DNA of 64,000 bases from NCBI RefSeq assembly GCF_032062135.1, contig NC_092859.1, positions 160,826,699 to 160,890,698 on the forward strand, written 5' to 3'. A program made the position numbers and the translations under genes. How positions within the stretch are numbered: the first letter of the stretch is position 1; every line of letters starts with the position of its first letter. Below, in pieces: positions 1-10,405 of this stretch. The DNA is from Pyxicephalus adspersus (taxonomy: Eukaryota; Chordata; Amphibia; Anura; Pyxicephalidae). The notes below the pieces were generated by a model. That model ran no database searches. It was not told the DNA's origin and saw only the letters and a program-made list of their open reading frames with translations.

Positions 1-1091
1 CAGGATTGGACAAATAATTGTTCGATGGGCTTCTTCTTGTACGTGGGAAGATTTCCAGCAGCATTGGCCTAATTTGGCTGCTATTTGACCAATTTTTGTC
101 AAGTTAGTGTGTCCTAATAAAACTTTACCAGTATACAAAGTTATACAATGAAGAACTCCAGGGAGGCTGCGGCAAAGCTAAAAATGTCAATGTTGTGACT
201 GAATTTATTACTTAAAAGCCCAATGCAGTAATTCATCCATTATAAATAGCAGTGGTGGGCTGAATTACATCTGTAAATGCTCTCCACTCTCTCCATTTTT
301 CCTCTTTTTATATTTTTTTTCCTCTCCTCTGCTTGCATCTTGGCATTGCCAAAGTAAAGAAAATATTGTAGAAGAGTGAGGCCTGGTATATAATGGGGTA
401 GTAGGGGTATGCTGGAATATTTCTGTTAGGCTGAATTTCCATTTTGATTGATCTGGATAGGTGATAGGGCCCCATATTTCACTACTGTATGATTCCTTTT
501 GATGCCTTTTATCAGTGGTTTGAGATGAACAGCCCTTGTCTTTTTCTTGGTGCATGTATGGCTGACCTAAAGCTTGCAGATTGTTTGCTTTCCAGTATAT
601 TTGTCTGTTCTGCTTAGTATACAAGTCATTCAGCGTAAAGGAAGGACTCTGGGCTAACTTTGAATTTTACCCCTGGAACACCATGATTTTGTTTTTTGTG
701 GATTCATGGATGCCCATGTTGAGCTGAATTTTTCAGCAGACCACTTTGTCGGTGACAAAAGTAAGAGAACTTTACTTTTGTATCTTGTGGAGAAAGCCCT
801 GGTGCTGATGAGGTTTTTAGGGCAGAGACCATTTGATTGATGTGTATCTTAAAGAGAGTTTGACAACTCCGCATAGGAAAGAGTAAGGGAATTTAAGGGT
901 TTTATGAGTTGAGTCCTGGGAAATGGTAGGGGGAACAGGGTTATTTATGCTTCCTTCAGTCTATGGTCTGCTGTGACGTATTGTGCAGCATTTGTCACTG
1001 TCTCTTTCTTTCTCTTTCTTTCTTTTGTTTTTCTCATCTTTACACAGATATTTATCTTTTTGTTTTTCTTTTTTTGTGCTTTTGTTTGCAG
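1..1091 (+). other. BNIP3L: BNIP3L intron (partial), upstream of the first visible exon
   Basis: No exon-like or conserved coding segment was recognised here. The segment ends in a long pyrimidine-rich tract (about 1000-1088, many TTTC units) followed by TTTGCAG, a good polypyrimidine tract and acceptor for the exon at 1092. Open frames across the pyrimidine tract are low-complexity and not coding. The earlier BNIP3L exons, which carry the N-terminus and the LC3-interacting region in known orthologues, must lie upstream of the window. Confidence 0.7.
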
Positions 1092-1158
1092 CCCCTCACC
1101 TGAAGAAGGACAGATTACCTTTGATGTTGAGATGCACACAAGTAAAGACAGCTTCCAG
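1092..1158 (+). CDS. BNIP3L: BNIP3L/NIX coding exon (human exon 3 equivalent)
   Basis: The exon reads PSPEEGQITFDVEMHTSKDS then FQ. It matches the conserved BNIP3L segment around FDVEMHTS, in the cytosolic part of this mitophagy receptor. The acceptor is TTTGCAG ending at 1091 and the donor is GT at 1159. The exon is 67 bp: one base completes a codon from the previous exon, followed by 22 full codons, so it ends in phase 0. The next exon (4965) starts in phase 0, which supports both boundaries. The 3' end (KDSFQ) differs from the mammalian RDHSSQ version as I remember it. The downstream exons in the same order leave little doubt about the gene; BNIP3 is the only close alternative and its sequence here differs. 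Confidence 0.93.
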
Positions 1159-1613
1159 GTATTTGTCTTCTATAAAATTTGCAGAGCTTTGTAAACAAAC
1201 ACAATGGCAGCATATGAAAATAAAAATCAAGAAGGAAATCTAAGCATGCAAGATGTCCTAATTACTCTTCTAATTAGTAATCTATAAAGAAGTGTAGAGT
1301 GCCATGGTTTATGTCTGTTCTTGTGTTTGCCAGCCCTCAGTGGACAGATCTACATATAATGTTCTCCATAGATATTAGATGTCCTTTCATCAGGCTACAA
1401 TAGCTCTATGGGTCACAGTTCAACACTGGCTGAATTAGTAACTTACATACGCTATTGTTTTCTCCATTGTTTTCTCTAAGTTGGGGATGTTGGGGGTTAA
1501 CCTTCTTTTTTTGTTTAGGGATATCCTGGATTTTGGGCAATAACATTTATCTGTCTTTAATGAACCAGCAAGTCTTTCCAAATTAGAAAAGATTGTGTAC
1601 AAAGTGCTCTAAA

Positions 1614-2036
1614 GGTGCGTACACACTTCCAATTTTTATCGTTCCAATCGAACGACGAACGATCGATTGGGCAAAAAATCGTTCGTAAAAAAGTAACCAA
1701 CGACGCCGACGAACGAGGAAAGTCGCTGGAAACGAACGACCGGACCGACGGATCGGATTGGACGACGATCGTTGAACATCGTTCGTGTGTACGGTCGTTC
1801 GTTGATCGTCCATGTTCAGAGCATGCGTGATGAACGAACGTCCGTTCACTTTCCTGTCGTGCACATAGTTCCTCTATCGTTCAAACGATCGTATCTATTG
1901 TGTGTACAATATCTACGAACGATCGTGTCGTTAACTCTATGTGCAGGATCGGTGCTATACGATCGTTCATATATATCGTGCATGAACGTTCGTCGTTCGT
2001 TTTCCAACGATAATAATTGGAAGTGTGTATGTAGCT
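1614..2036. mobile_element. TTAA-type MITE, family A copy 1
   Basis: This is a non-autonomous DNA transposon of 423 bp. The left end GGTGCGTACACACTTCCAAT and the right end, read on the other strand as AGCTACGTACACACTTCC, form terminal inverted repeats that agree after the first few bases. The flanks are TAAA and TTAC, interpretable as decayed TTAA target duplications by comparison with the copies at 6278 and 30785. The body is filled with CGATCG and CGTTCG words and is unusually CpG rich for vertebrate DNA. It contains no transposase. TTAA targets point to piggyBac or Kolobok type mobilisation; the superfamily is not settled from the ends alone. Confidence 0.9.
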
Positions 2037-3742
2037 TTACCCCAAGCGAGCAATAAGATATCATGCATTTTATTTTACTATATATAATATATGCTGTAGC
2101 TCTTTACAAAGGACATTAAGCAGGTCACTATTTTATGGTCTTTTGTCTATAGTATTTTACCTTAACACATCATAGTGTGAATTTTGGGGGGAACCATTTA
2201 GGCTACCAGAATGTAATTGAAATGTAAAAGGAAAACTTAACTGAACATCTGCAAGCAACCTCCCCTCCATTCTGTGTATCATAAGGAGTAATATTCTTCT
2301 GATTCTAATCAGAACAATAATATGTGTGTGTGTGTATATTTATATCTGCTATGCAGTTTAGACTTTTCCCCGTAAAATATCAATGATGAAATAAGTGTAC
2401 TGATTGGCATGCTCTGTACAATTCTCTTTAGTTTTATGCTAATCATTTTCTATTTATCACGTCATTTTTATTTTAGTCTCTGGAATATACAGCACTATGG
2501 ATTCCTCTGAACCTGTTTCTCTAGTGTCATTCAGTTTATGACTAAAGCATCTTTCACAATGATTCAGCAGCTAGAACTGGATTATTTTCTTTATGCAAGA
2601 ATGTAATGTATATTCGCTTTGTCCTCTAACTTTGACAATCATGTCATCATTGAGAACTCATTTAAAACACATCCTTTATGTATGTCCAGGCATTACACAC
2701 ATTTACCACTAAACCTCCCTTTTTCTTTGTAAAATACCCCAGTGTGAATTACACGCCTGAAAAGCCCTTTCCTTACACAGGTCAGAATCTTGGAAGTCAG
2801 TGCACTGTTTATTTCGTGATGGTTGGTGGGACAGGGAATGATGGGGTTAGGCAGAGTGGCAACACTGGCTGAGAATTTATTGCAGAAAACAGGAAATTAG
2901 AGGCTCTGTACACTTATAGAATCTACAGAAATGTTTCTGCATACCGGGAAATGAGCATGTACTGCGGAGATATACTAAATATATTTTTATTTTGCACTGA
3001 CATACATAACAATAATTTTAAACATAAGAAGAAAGTCAAGTATGAGGTATATCAATCAATTCTAAATGTGTACAGCACAAAGTCATTCTACAGCAATTTA
3101 TAGTTGTTCCCATCATTCCCTCCACCTAAAGAGGCCATACAAACAATAACAGAAACATTTACTATGCCAACTTTTAATTTCTGAATTGTGATGTAAAACT
3201 AGAAAAAAAAATGTGCAATGTGCATAGAACTAAGATAGTGGTCTGGCATACAGTAAACCAAGATGTTGCATTTGCCACTGAATCAGCTTGTTACATGTAT
3301 GAACTACACAAGTCGTACAAATATTAAATTATTTATCACAAACATGTATTGTAAGGTAAGTAAAGCAGTCAAACAGTATGGAAGTTAGCAACTGCCCAGT
3401 TCTATGATAACAATGCTAGAAATGTGTGCATATTTTTCCTAGACTTTACTGTGAAAAAGAACACATTTATACCTGTATAGGAAATGAGACCAATGTAATG
3501 CCCACACAGGTGTAAAAAATGTGTAAATGACTCTAAAAACATAGAACAAAAATGTTTCAAGTCTCTTCTATGCAAACACACTGCAAAATATATTCCAATG
3601 GGTAATAAGAGGCTAAAATTAAAATGTGGCTCACAGCTAATGTTAAAAAAAAAAAAAACATAAAGAATAGGAAAAGGGCATTCCAAAAATTTAAAAATGA
3701 AGGATCACCTTCATAATTTATATTTATGTGCGATGTGGGAAG

Positions 3743-3808
3743 CATGTGCCCACAGAGAGGCCTCTGAGTACCCCCTCTGGCACCTGTGCCATAGGTTCGC
3801 CACCACTC
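3743..3808 (-). mobile_element. hAT-type transposon end fragment
   Basis: Read on the minus strand, the segment begins AGTGGTGGCGAACCTATGGC and continues through CAGAGGGGGTACTCAGAGGC to the GTGGGCACATG region. This resembles, from memory, the end of an OposCharlie-like hAT transposon family found in several vertebrates. Only one end is recognisable, and the other side fades near 3740. It abuts LINE sequence starting at about 3810, which suggests insertion into, or truncation against, that LINE. The family name is inference. Confidence 0.55.
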
Positions 3809-3809
3809 A

Positions 3810-4500
3810 TATAGAGTTTGGGATTTCTGTGTTTGCAGATGACACCAAACTATGTCATGGTAATAAATCCATACAGGATGTCTATAATCTACAAGCAGAC
3901 CTGGATGTACTGTTTGATTGGGGAACCAAGTGGCAAATGACATTTAATATAGATAAATGTAAAGTTATGTACTTGGCGGTAACAACATGCATGCTTCATA
4001 CTGTCTAGGGGGAATACATTTCTATTCTCCCTTGAGAAGAGACGTATAGGGGGGATATGATCACCCTGTATAAATATATAAACGCTCCATATAGAGAACT
4101 CTTCATGATTATTCACCTTAAGGTCTTTACAAAGGACAAGGGGGCGCTTTTTGTGTTTGGGGGAGAAGTTTAATCTCCAGATAACGAAGAGATTCTTCAC
4201 TGTAAGGTCTGTAAAAATGTGGAATCGGCTCCCTCAGGAACTATTGTAGATTGCTTTAAGAAAAAGCTGGATGATTTCTGGAAGCACAGAATATAACTGG
4301 GGATTAAAGTTTTATAGTAAAGATAACAGAGACTGCTGATCCAGGGAACATCTGATCTCATGGATTCAGAAAGGAATTTTTTCCCTGTTGGAGCAAATTG
4401 AACCATGCTTCAGGTTTTTTTTTGCCTTCCTCTGGATCAACTATGTCTATAGGGTTTTACCTGGGATATGTATATTTCCTTGCGATAGTCTTTTTTCAAC
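3810..4500 (+). mobile_element. CR1-like non-LTR retrotransposon 3' part (degenerate)
   Basis: An open stretch translating to ISVFADDTKLCHGN, later LDVLFDWGTKWQMTFNIDKC and KVMYL, carries the FADD reverse-transcriptase active-site box and the following WQMxFNxDKCKVM block typical of CR1/L2-clade LINEs. The 3' continuation to about 4500 has stops and frame shifts and ends near TTTTTTCAACCTAAC. The reverse complement of that end appears again at about 25488. The copy is truncated at its 5' end and is not functional. Confidence 0.8.
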
Positions 4501-4964
4501 CTAACTTTGAGTAGTTTGTGTAAACCATCGTTTTAGGAAGTGTCTAGTACAGTAAACTCTGTACTCTCCATATTTTACAGACTATTACCCACACTTTATG
4601 AACAGACACCCAAGACATTGTGGGAACCATAAAAGCAAATTGCTTTTAAATTTGTAAGAAGCCAACATTCAACCTGAATTGGGCAGCCCAGTATTTGGTA
4701 GTATGATAGCGTTGAAGCAAACATAAAGCTAAATCTGTTCTGTAAATTTGGCTCCATATCAGAACTTCTGGATTGAATGCAAGAATAGAAGATGAGTTGT
4801 TTAAGGAATGTATGGAGTCGGTCAAGAGTTGTTGCATATCATTGTCCTGATTGTCAATACACTAGTCCTAAGCTTTTATCTTTGACTGCACTTCTAGGCA
4901 TATATTTAGTGTTCCTTAGTTTTGCTTTTTGATTTCTTAATCCCAACATGGTGTTATTTTTTAG

Positions 4965-5068
4965 TCAGAGGAAGAAGATGAAGATGTAGAAAAAGAAGAT
5001 GAAGCCCTAAAGAAAAGTGCAGATTGGGTGTCTGACTGGTCTTCTAGACCAGAAAATATTCCTCCCAA
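4965..5068 (+). CDS. BNIP3L: BNIP3L/NIX coding exon (human exon 4 equivalent)
   Basis: The exon encodes SEEEDEDVEKEDEALKKSAD followed by WVSDWSSRPENIPP. The second half is the highly conserved BNIP3-family block that includes the atypical BH3-like region. The acceptor is TTTTTTAG at 4957-4964 and the donor is GTAAGT at 5069. The exon is 104 bp, that is 34 codons plus AA, and the final lysine codon is completed by the first base of the next exon. The acidic stretch at the start (EEEDEDVEKEDE) is more uniformly acidic than the mammalian EEEVVEGEKEVE as I remember it. The protein acts at the outer mitochondrial membrane as a mitophagy receptor. Confidence 0.96.
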
Positions 5069-6277
5069 GTAAGTTTTGTATAGAGATTTCTGATTACAAC
5101 CTCCTCTATTGTTTGTTTACAGGTCCAGCAAATGTATTACCTCACTGAAAAATACATTGGTTAAATTATATCTATACTATGAAATCTTAACTCCACCATA
5201 GCCATTTAGCCATTGAGAGAGCAGAAAATATTTGTCTCTGTGATGCTCAGGAAAGGTTTTCCCTAAGTTTTCCGTCACAGTGCTTTAGCGATTGAAGATA
5301 CATTGTTGGAGCTTCAGAGGTCAGCAAAGGTTGTTTAAAAGCACAAATACTGGGATTTCTATATCTGCATTAAATCCAAAGCAAAATAAGAATAACTTAC
5401 TGTTAAATCCACTTGCTGAGTCTTATACTTACCTGTCCTTAACAAATATAGCCTATGCGTGTTATCCTGAGGTTTATGCAGTGTTTGTTCATTGTAATAT
5501 TATTATTATTTATTTATAAACTTCAAATATTTTATCAATTCCAATTATTTATTATGGTGATATAAAAAAGTAAGGGGCAAACATGGGTGCATAGTACAGT
5601 GGAGGTAAACAACATAAATGTCACCGGTACAGACCATAACATACAGCAAGTTTATCCTGTAATAGGGAGAGAATTCTACCTTTCCATGTTTACAATCTAA
5701 CCGAATAAGAAAACAAGAGATGAGGCAATGGGTAAGCAAGCTACATATCTGAAAGTGGTAAGTTCCTACATTATGTATGGTCAGTGGTTGAGACCCAGGT
5801 TACATTTTATGCTTGCCTTAAAAAATACGTTTTAGGGTGTGCCCAGCATACAGTGAGCACAGGTTTAGATTTCATGGACTGCAGAGTGACTTATAGTCCT
5901 GTATGAGTGAAAGTGGGGAGGCGCTTCTAGTGTAGAATGGAAAAAGGTTGTGTGCAGAACCGAGTTTGCAGATATTGTGGCCTCCAGAAAACAATGAGGA
6001 GATATATGGAAGAGACTAGGTATGGTGAACAATATGATGAAAGCCGGAACTATCATTTTTGCAATATCGTACACGAAACAGAGAGAGAAGGCAAGATAGA
6101 TCTGAGATATGCCAGAGTTGTTTATTATCTACATATTAGTGGTTTTAAATTCCAAATTAGTTTACTACTAGTTGACAGAGACTGCTGTCAGAGTCCCGAC
6201 AAACCTGAACAGATTGTAGAGCATGTAGCAATTCCAGAGGTCCTACACTGTTGCCAAAATGTGGAAAGAAGAGTTAA

Positions 6278-6687
6278 GGTGCGTACACACTTCCAATTTT
6301 TATCGTTCAAAACGAACGACGAACGATCGATTGGGCAAAAAATCGTTCGTAAAAAAGTAACCAACGAGGAAAGTCGTTGGAAACGAACGACCGGACCGGC
6401 GGATCGGATTGGACGACGATCGTTGTACATCGTTCGTGTGTATGGTCGTTCGTTGATCGTCCATGGGCTGAGCATGCGTAATGAACGAACATTCGTTCAC
6501 TTTCCTGTCGTGCACATAGTTCCTCTATCGCTCAAACGATCGTATCTATTGTGTGTACAATATCTACGAACGATCGTGTCGTTATCTCTATGTGCAGGAT
6601 CGGTGCTATACGATCGTTCGTAGATATCGTGCAGGATCGTTCGTCGTTCGTTTTCCAACGATAATAATTGGAAGTGTGTACGTAGCT
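6278..6687. mobile_element. TTAA-type MITE, family A copy 2
   Basis: This copy is 410 bp and closely similar to copy 1 in the same orientation, with left end GGTGCGTACACACTTCC. The target duplication is TTAA on the left (6274-6277) and TTAG on the right (6688-6691). The long open frame crossing it is a by-product of the CpG-rich CGTTCG words and is not a gene. Confidence 0.92.
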
Positions 6688-6719
6688 TTAGTATGAACCG
6701 TATCAAAGAAGAGATAAGA

Positions 6720-7030
6720 TAGTGTGAATTGTTGCGGTGTACTGCTAAGAGACATCATAGGAGGAGGTAGGTGAGAGAAGTGTTGTGTCAGCAGTGTTCA
6801 TAGGGATATTAAAATCGGCAACAATGATAGGAATGTGTGTTGACAGGAATTGGAGGAATTATACAAATAATCCAGGAAAAGAGTATCAGAACCAGGAGAT
6901 CAATAGATAACAGCAGTGTTAGAGGTAGAAGAGGAAAAATAAGTGAACATAATGGACTTTGAAGAACTGGGGACAATGGAAGGGTTATGGGAGTGAGCAG
7001 TACCATGTCTGCTACCTTTTTTAGGAAATG
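6720..7030 (-). mobile_element. L2-clade LINE endonuclease remnant
   Basis: Reading the minus strand with frame changes gives FLQFLSTHIPIIVADFNIPM. This corresponds to the block before and including the GDFN motif of the apurinic-like endonuclease of L2/CR1 LINEs, here as ADFN. Several stops and frame shifts interrupt it. It may be one insertion with the LINE-like sequence to its left, interrupted by the MITE at 6278-6687. Confidence 0.55.
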
Positions 7031-7371
7031 GCTAGTGTAGCCCACCCTAGACGAGCGTGGTGGCTACTTTTCACTTGCCCCAAGGAAAGTAAAGGTGTTG
7101 GTAATGTAAAGATAATGAATGTAGATAAAGAAATAGAAATATAAAGTGATGTACTAATAGTAGGAGGATTTTATGTGTTCACTGATTAAGCAACAATGGA
7201 AAAAACAAAATGATTAGTAAAGAGATAAAATTATATAAACCAAAAAATCAGGACAGAAAAAATGTAAGCTTGTTGCAGATGAGCAGAATCTTGAGTCATT
7301 TATCTTTAATTCTGGTCTAATTTTAATAACCTTTAGATACCAATTGGGTATTTTAATCTGTCATTTGTCCC

Positions 7372-7690
7372 TTGATAATGGTTGTACAATTATGGACAGC
7401 TCGGGACTTAGTAACGACCACTCTTGCCCCCACTAGGGTCCCGGGTTTGAGTTTTGGCCAAAACACTGTCTGTATGGAGTTTGTATGTTCTCTTTGTTTT
7501 TGTTTGGGTTATCTTTCACATAATAAAAAAATAAATACTTGTAAGATAATTGGCTTGCCCAACCCCAAAACCGAAAAAGAATGGAATTAGAATATGTTTG
7601 AGAAGAAAATGCAAGGGACAATTGTAATCTACTCTGAGGATCCGTTAGTGACATGACTATGGGCTCTGTCAAACGCTATGGAATATGTTG
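7372..7690 (+). repeat. SINE-like repeat with tRNA-like head and LINE-like tail
   Basis: The head has GGGTCCCGGGTTTGAG, resembling a decayed pol III B box (GGTTCGAATCC), followed by GGAGTTTGTATGTTCTC, a signature I associate with a common amphibian and fish SINE/LINE tail. The end has GTTAGTGACATGACTATGGG and a degenerate GTTG(G)CGCTATA-like segment. A reverse-oriented relative lies at about 49500-49650 and a tail-only relative at 10305-10405. It has diverged well beyond activity. Confidence 0.6.
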
Positions 7691-7760
7691 TCACTATACC
7701 AAAAATTATTAATATTATTTGTTCTTCTGCTGATGTATTTTCTTCATCTTTCTCTGTCAG

Positions 7761-7910
7761 GGAATTTCATTTCCGCCATCCTAAGCGTTCAGTGTCTCTG
7801 AGCATGAGAAAGACTGGCGCCATGAAGAAAGGGGGCATTTTCTCAGCAGAGTTCCTGAAAGTGTTCATCCCCTCTTTATTCATCTCTCATATTCTGGCTC
7901 TGGGCTTGGG
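7761..7910 (+). CDS. BNIP3L: BNIP3L/NIX coding exon (human exon 5 equivalent; start of TM helix)
   Basis: The exon encodes [20 protein letters not shown], then [20 protein letters not shown] and ISHILALGL. These match the juxtamembrane region and most of the C-terminal transmembrane helix of BNIP3L. The helix shows the SH-xx-A-xxx-G-xxx-G dimer-packing pattern completed in the next exon. The acceptor CTCTGTCAG ends at 7760 and the donor is GTAAGT at 7911. The 150-bp exon starts with one base finishing Lys and ends with GG of a Gly codon, so phases match both neighbours. Changes from mammals as I recall them are conservative (T for S in RKTGA, IS for LS). The role is tail anchoring in the outer mitochondrial membrane. 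Confidence 0.97.
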
Positions 7911-8417
7911 GTAAGTCAAGGCAGACTGAACAGAGTTTTTGGGGCCCTGTCAACTGGCTTTCTGTCTTCATATATTCTGTCTTCAAAGTTCATCACATGT
8001 ACATTACACCTTCATTTGGGCTTCTTGAGACTTATTTCCAGTGACAAACACCTAACTAAGCCATTAATGAATAAATAGTGTTTAGGCTTAAAAAGTGATC
8101 ACCACCAGCTAATAACACAGTAGTTAGTGGTTACTCCTCCTGTCTTCATTATAAATTCTATGGTTAGGATAGGCCTAAATCCAAGCAGAGATGGAGTTCA
8201 TGTATAGACTTTTACTAATTACCAGAAAGCACTTATATTGGCCCATCCTCAGTGTGCCTGAAAATTAAAAAATACCCTTTATCAACCTGTTGCTAAAACC
8301 TGATGTTTTTAATGGATTGTTCATCTTTTTACACAATTATAGTGATAGATGGGAAAATAAGTGATTAAAATTCATAAAAAAATAAACAGGTTATTTTAAA
8401 GTTCTCCCTAAAGCATT

Positions 8418-8660
8418 AAAGCGGAACCAGAAAAAAACAATTTCTGACCAGGCAGATCCTTTATTGCAAAAGGGACAGGTGATATCATTGATGATCTCAT
8501 TTTTTTATTCACATGTTGCATTGATATTGTATTGCAGCTCAGTGTACTTGGGGGAGAAAATAAAATTGTAAACACGCATGTTTAATTGCTGAAGGTACAT
8601 CACCTTTGCCTTTTGCAATAAAAATCCTGTCTGCTCGCAGTTGGAATCGATAACCACAGT
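8418..8660 (+). repeat. Interspersed repeat with AAAGCGGAACC end
   Basis: The end AAAGCGGAACCAGAAAAA and the internal GATCCTTTATTGCAAAAG match, in reverse complement, the stretch ending at about 57445 (TAAAGCAGAACT on the minus strand, with TCCTTTATTG). This suggests a dispersed miniature transposon family. The right boundary is uncertain. Confidence 0.5.
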
Positions 8661-9010
8661 TAGACCTGCACCAGGTGGCTCATCCATCAATTCTCCCACC
8701 TCCTTCAGTATTGATCCTGTAAGCGAAGTCCCCTTTCTTATCTCATTATCTCCCTTCATTACATATACAGTCAACCTTATCTTCTCTGGTTTGCCCTGAT
8801 CCCATTACTCCACCCTGGCCCCTGCACTTGCTGCCATCTTCCTCTCACCTTTTAAAAATATTATCCTTTCTCTCCAGAAACCTAGAAGATGTTTTTCTTG
8901 TGGCCCTTCTGTACTCTCCAACTATTTCCCCATTTATCTCCTTGTTCCAGGTCCTACTACGTCCACCTGCCCAACATAATATTAACATGCCCTTCTATAT
9001 TTCCAGAAAC
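8650..9010 (+). mobile_element. L2-like LINE reverse-transcriptase remnant (degenerate)
   Basis: A plus-strand translation with frame changes gives HYSTLAPALAAIFLSP, comparable to the SSTLAPALTELFNLSLSTG block of the LINE fragment on the minus strand at 29054-29470, followed by SVLSNYFPIYL, comparable to its SNYHPISL block. It is heavily decayed and truncated at both ends. Confidence 0.5.
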
Positions 9011-9186
9011 CACTAAACTAAATCTAGTAAATTCTCCCATGTTTTGTTAGTGCTATGTGCAGTTGTTGAACAGTCACTTTAAAGGCAAAAAAAAGCTTTT
9101 AGTTTCCTGGCTCTGTGCAGTAAATAATAAGTTAAAATTCCTTTTACTGTGTAACTAATTTATTGTTGTGTGTGTATATATTTTAG

Positions 9187-9235
9187 AATATACATTGGAA
9201 AGAGGCTGACCCTCCCATCTGCCAGTTCCTATTGA
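9187..9235 (+). CDS. BNIP3L: BNIP3L/NIX terminal coding exon
   Basis: The last coding segment starts with A, which completes the Gly codon of the previous exon, and then encodes IYIGKRLTLPSASSY followed by TGA at 9233-9235. This completes the transmembrane GxxxG pattern (GLGIYIG) and gives the short intermembrane-space tail, with the basic KR after the helix. The human tail is IYIGKRLSTPSASTY as I recall, so the match is close and the stop falls at the expected position. The acceptor is ATTTTAG ending at 9186. The 3' UTR continues downstream, but its end could not be fixed. Confidence 0.95.
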
Positions 9236-10304
9236 TGGAGCATGATGTGGAATCGAACCCATGACCCTGTGAAGATGTGTTCCTGTCACATTTGTGCATT
9301 TGCACCATGTTAAGCATGACTCAAAGCACCCTCTTCCTTTCCTCCATCTTACAAATCGGGGAAACCTTTTATAGTCATCTTGTAGGTTCAGAGCACCAGT
9401 CCATAATGTGAAAATCCTAATTTATCCAACAAAGAATAACTTGTCTCCTGATACTTCTACAGAATCAAAAGCACACATTTCCCTGGGAAGAAAAAAAGGG
9501 CCAGGCTCAGAGCAGCCAAATGTTTAGTATCCATGTTTGGATGAAGGCAGCAGAAATCACTGTTCATGTTCACCTTCTGAACAATTCCTGTGATCATAAG
9601 CATTCACTGTCCTTGGATGGATTTGAAGGCTGTCTGTGCCCTCACTGCCATTATTTGGAGGAATTCACCAGTTTTCTCATATCTGGTGTCGCATGGAGAA
9701 AAGCAGTGCTTGAAGGTTGCATCATTTGCTGTTGTTAACTGAATGATACCACCAAAGCTATTGCTGGTTTATCTGGGAGACAATATCATTGCTTGCAGTA
9801 TTTTTGTGTGGATTGTGTCTACTGTTCTCTCCTTGTCATTGGATGAAGCTATTCTCTGGAGCTTGGCAGCTGTGGATAAAGCCGTACTCTCCCTAACACT
9901 GGATGAAGCTACACATGATAAACCTTTGTCTCTGCCACATAAGCTCTGGATTACAAACCTCAATCTAATAACTTTGTAGAGGAGAGAATCCAAGTTTATC
10001 TTCAACCTGCAGAGCATTCATCCAGTCCCACCATCATGTCATATAAAAGTAGTCCACCAGTAAACCATTATAGGGATTTTATCATGGGGACTTTTTGAAA
10101 TTTATTTCAGTGGAAAGTTTAAATCCCCAAATATAGGGGCTTATTATTAGATTACCTCTCAGGATTGCATCAGGAAATATTTGGGATTTAATAAGATTAA
10201 AGTTTTACTACAAAAGTTGCTCATTTAGAAGGTTAAGCAGAGCATATAAAAAACATGCAGTTAGGTTAATCAGCTTTCCCTCAAAATATGATTATGACAT
10301 CAGT

Positions 10305-10405
10305 GAGCCCCTTTGAGGGACAGTTAGTGATATGACTATGGACTTTGTACAGTGCTGCGTGATAGGTTGGCGCTATATAATTACTGGGTAATAATAATAA
10401 TATTA
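10305..10405 (+). repeat. LINE/SINE 3' tail
   Basis: GGGACAGTTAGTGATATGAC, then GTACAGTGCTGCGTGATAGG and TTGGCGCTATATAA, end in an AATAATAAT tail. This is the conserved 3' end of an L2/CR1-type LINE or its SINE partner. Relatives lie at 7610-7690, 52085-52150 and, reversed, 53600-53680. Confidence 0.7.

Larger units (their letters stand above)
1159..4964 (+). other. BNIP3L: BNIP3L intron with repeats
   Basis: The intron holds a CpG-rich TTAA-type miniature transposon (1614-2036), a short TG run near 2320, a hAT-like terminal fragment (3743-3808) and a CR1-like LINE 3' end (about 3810-4500). The remaining parts (about 2040-3690 and 4500-4960) are AT-rich and show no coding or RNA gene that I recognise. 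The intron closes with a T-rich tract and TTTTTTAG at 4957-4964. Confidence 0.7.
5069..7760 (+). other. BNIP3L: BNIP3L intron with LINE, MITE and SINE insertions
   Basis: The intron contains a second copy of TTAA MITE family A (6278-6687), a minus-strand LINE endonuclease remnant (about 6720-7030) and a SINE-like element (about 7372-7690). Segment 5550-6270 has the look of old LINE sequence but I could not confirm a domain. Segment 7035-7370 is AT-rich without a recognisable feature. The acceptor tract TCTTTCTCTGTCAG ends at 7760. Confidence 0.65.
7911..9186 (+). other. BNIP3L: BNIP3L last intron
   Basis: The intron contains a repeat beginning TAAAGCGGAACC at about 8419, related to sequence at 57125-57445, and a degenerate plus-strand LINE reverse-transcriptase piece at about 8650-9010. 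It ends with a TGTGTGTATATATTTTAG acceptor at 9186. Segment 7920-8400 has no feature that I recognise. Confidence 0.65.

Noticed and set aside
1583..2064. Several overlapping frames on both strands
   Set aside because: All are within MITE family A copy 1 and recur in copies 2 and 3; they are consequences of CGTTCG-type words.
5937..6623. Open frame of 228 codons overlapping the second TTAA MITE
   Set aside because: Its right half is the MITE and its left half is repeat-like intronic DNA inside BNIP3L. The same peptide shadow occurs in the other MITE copies.
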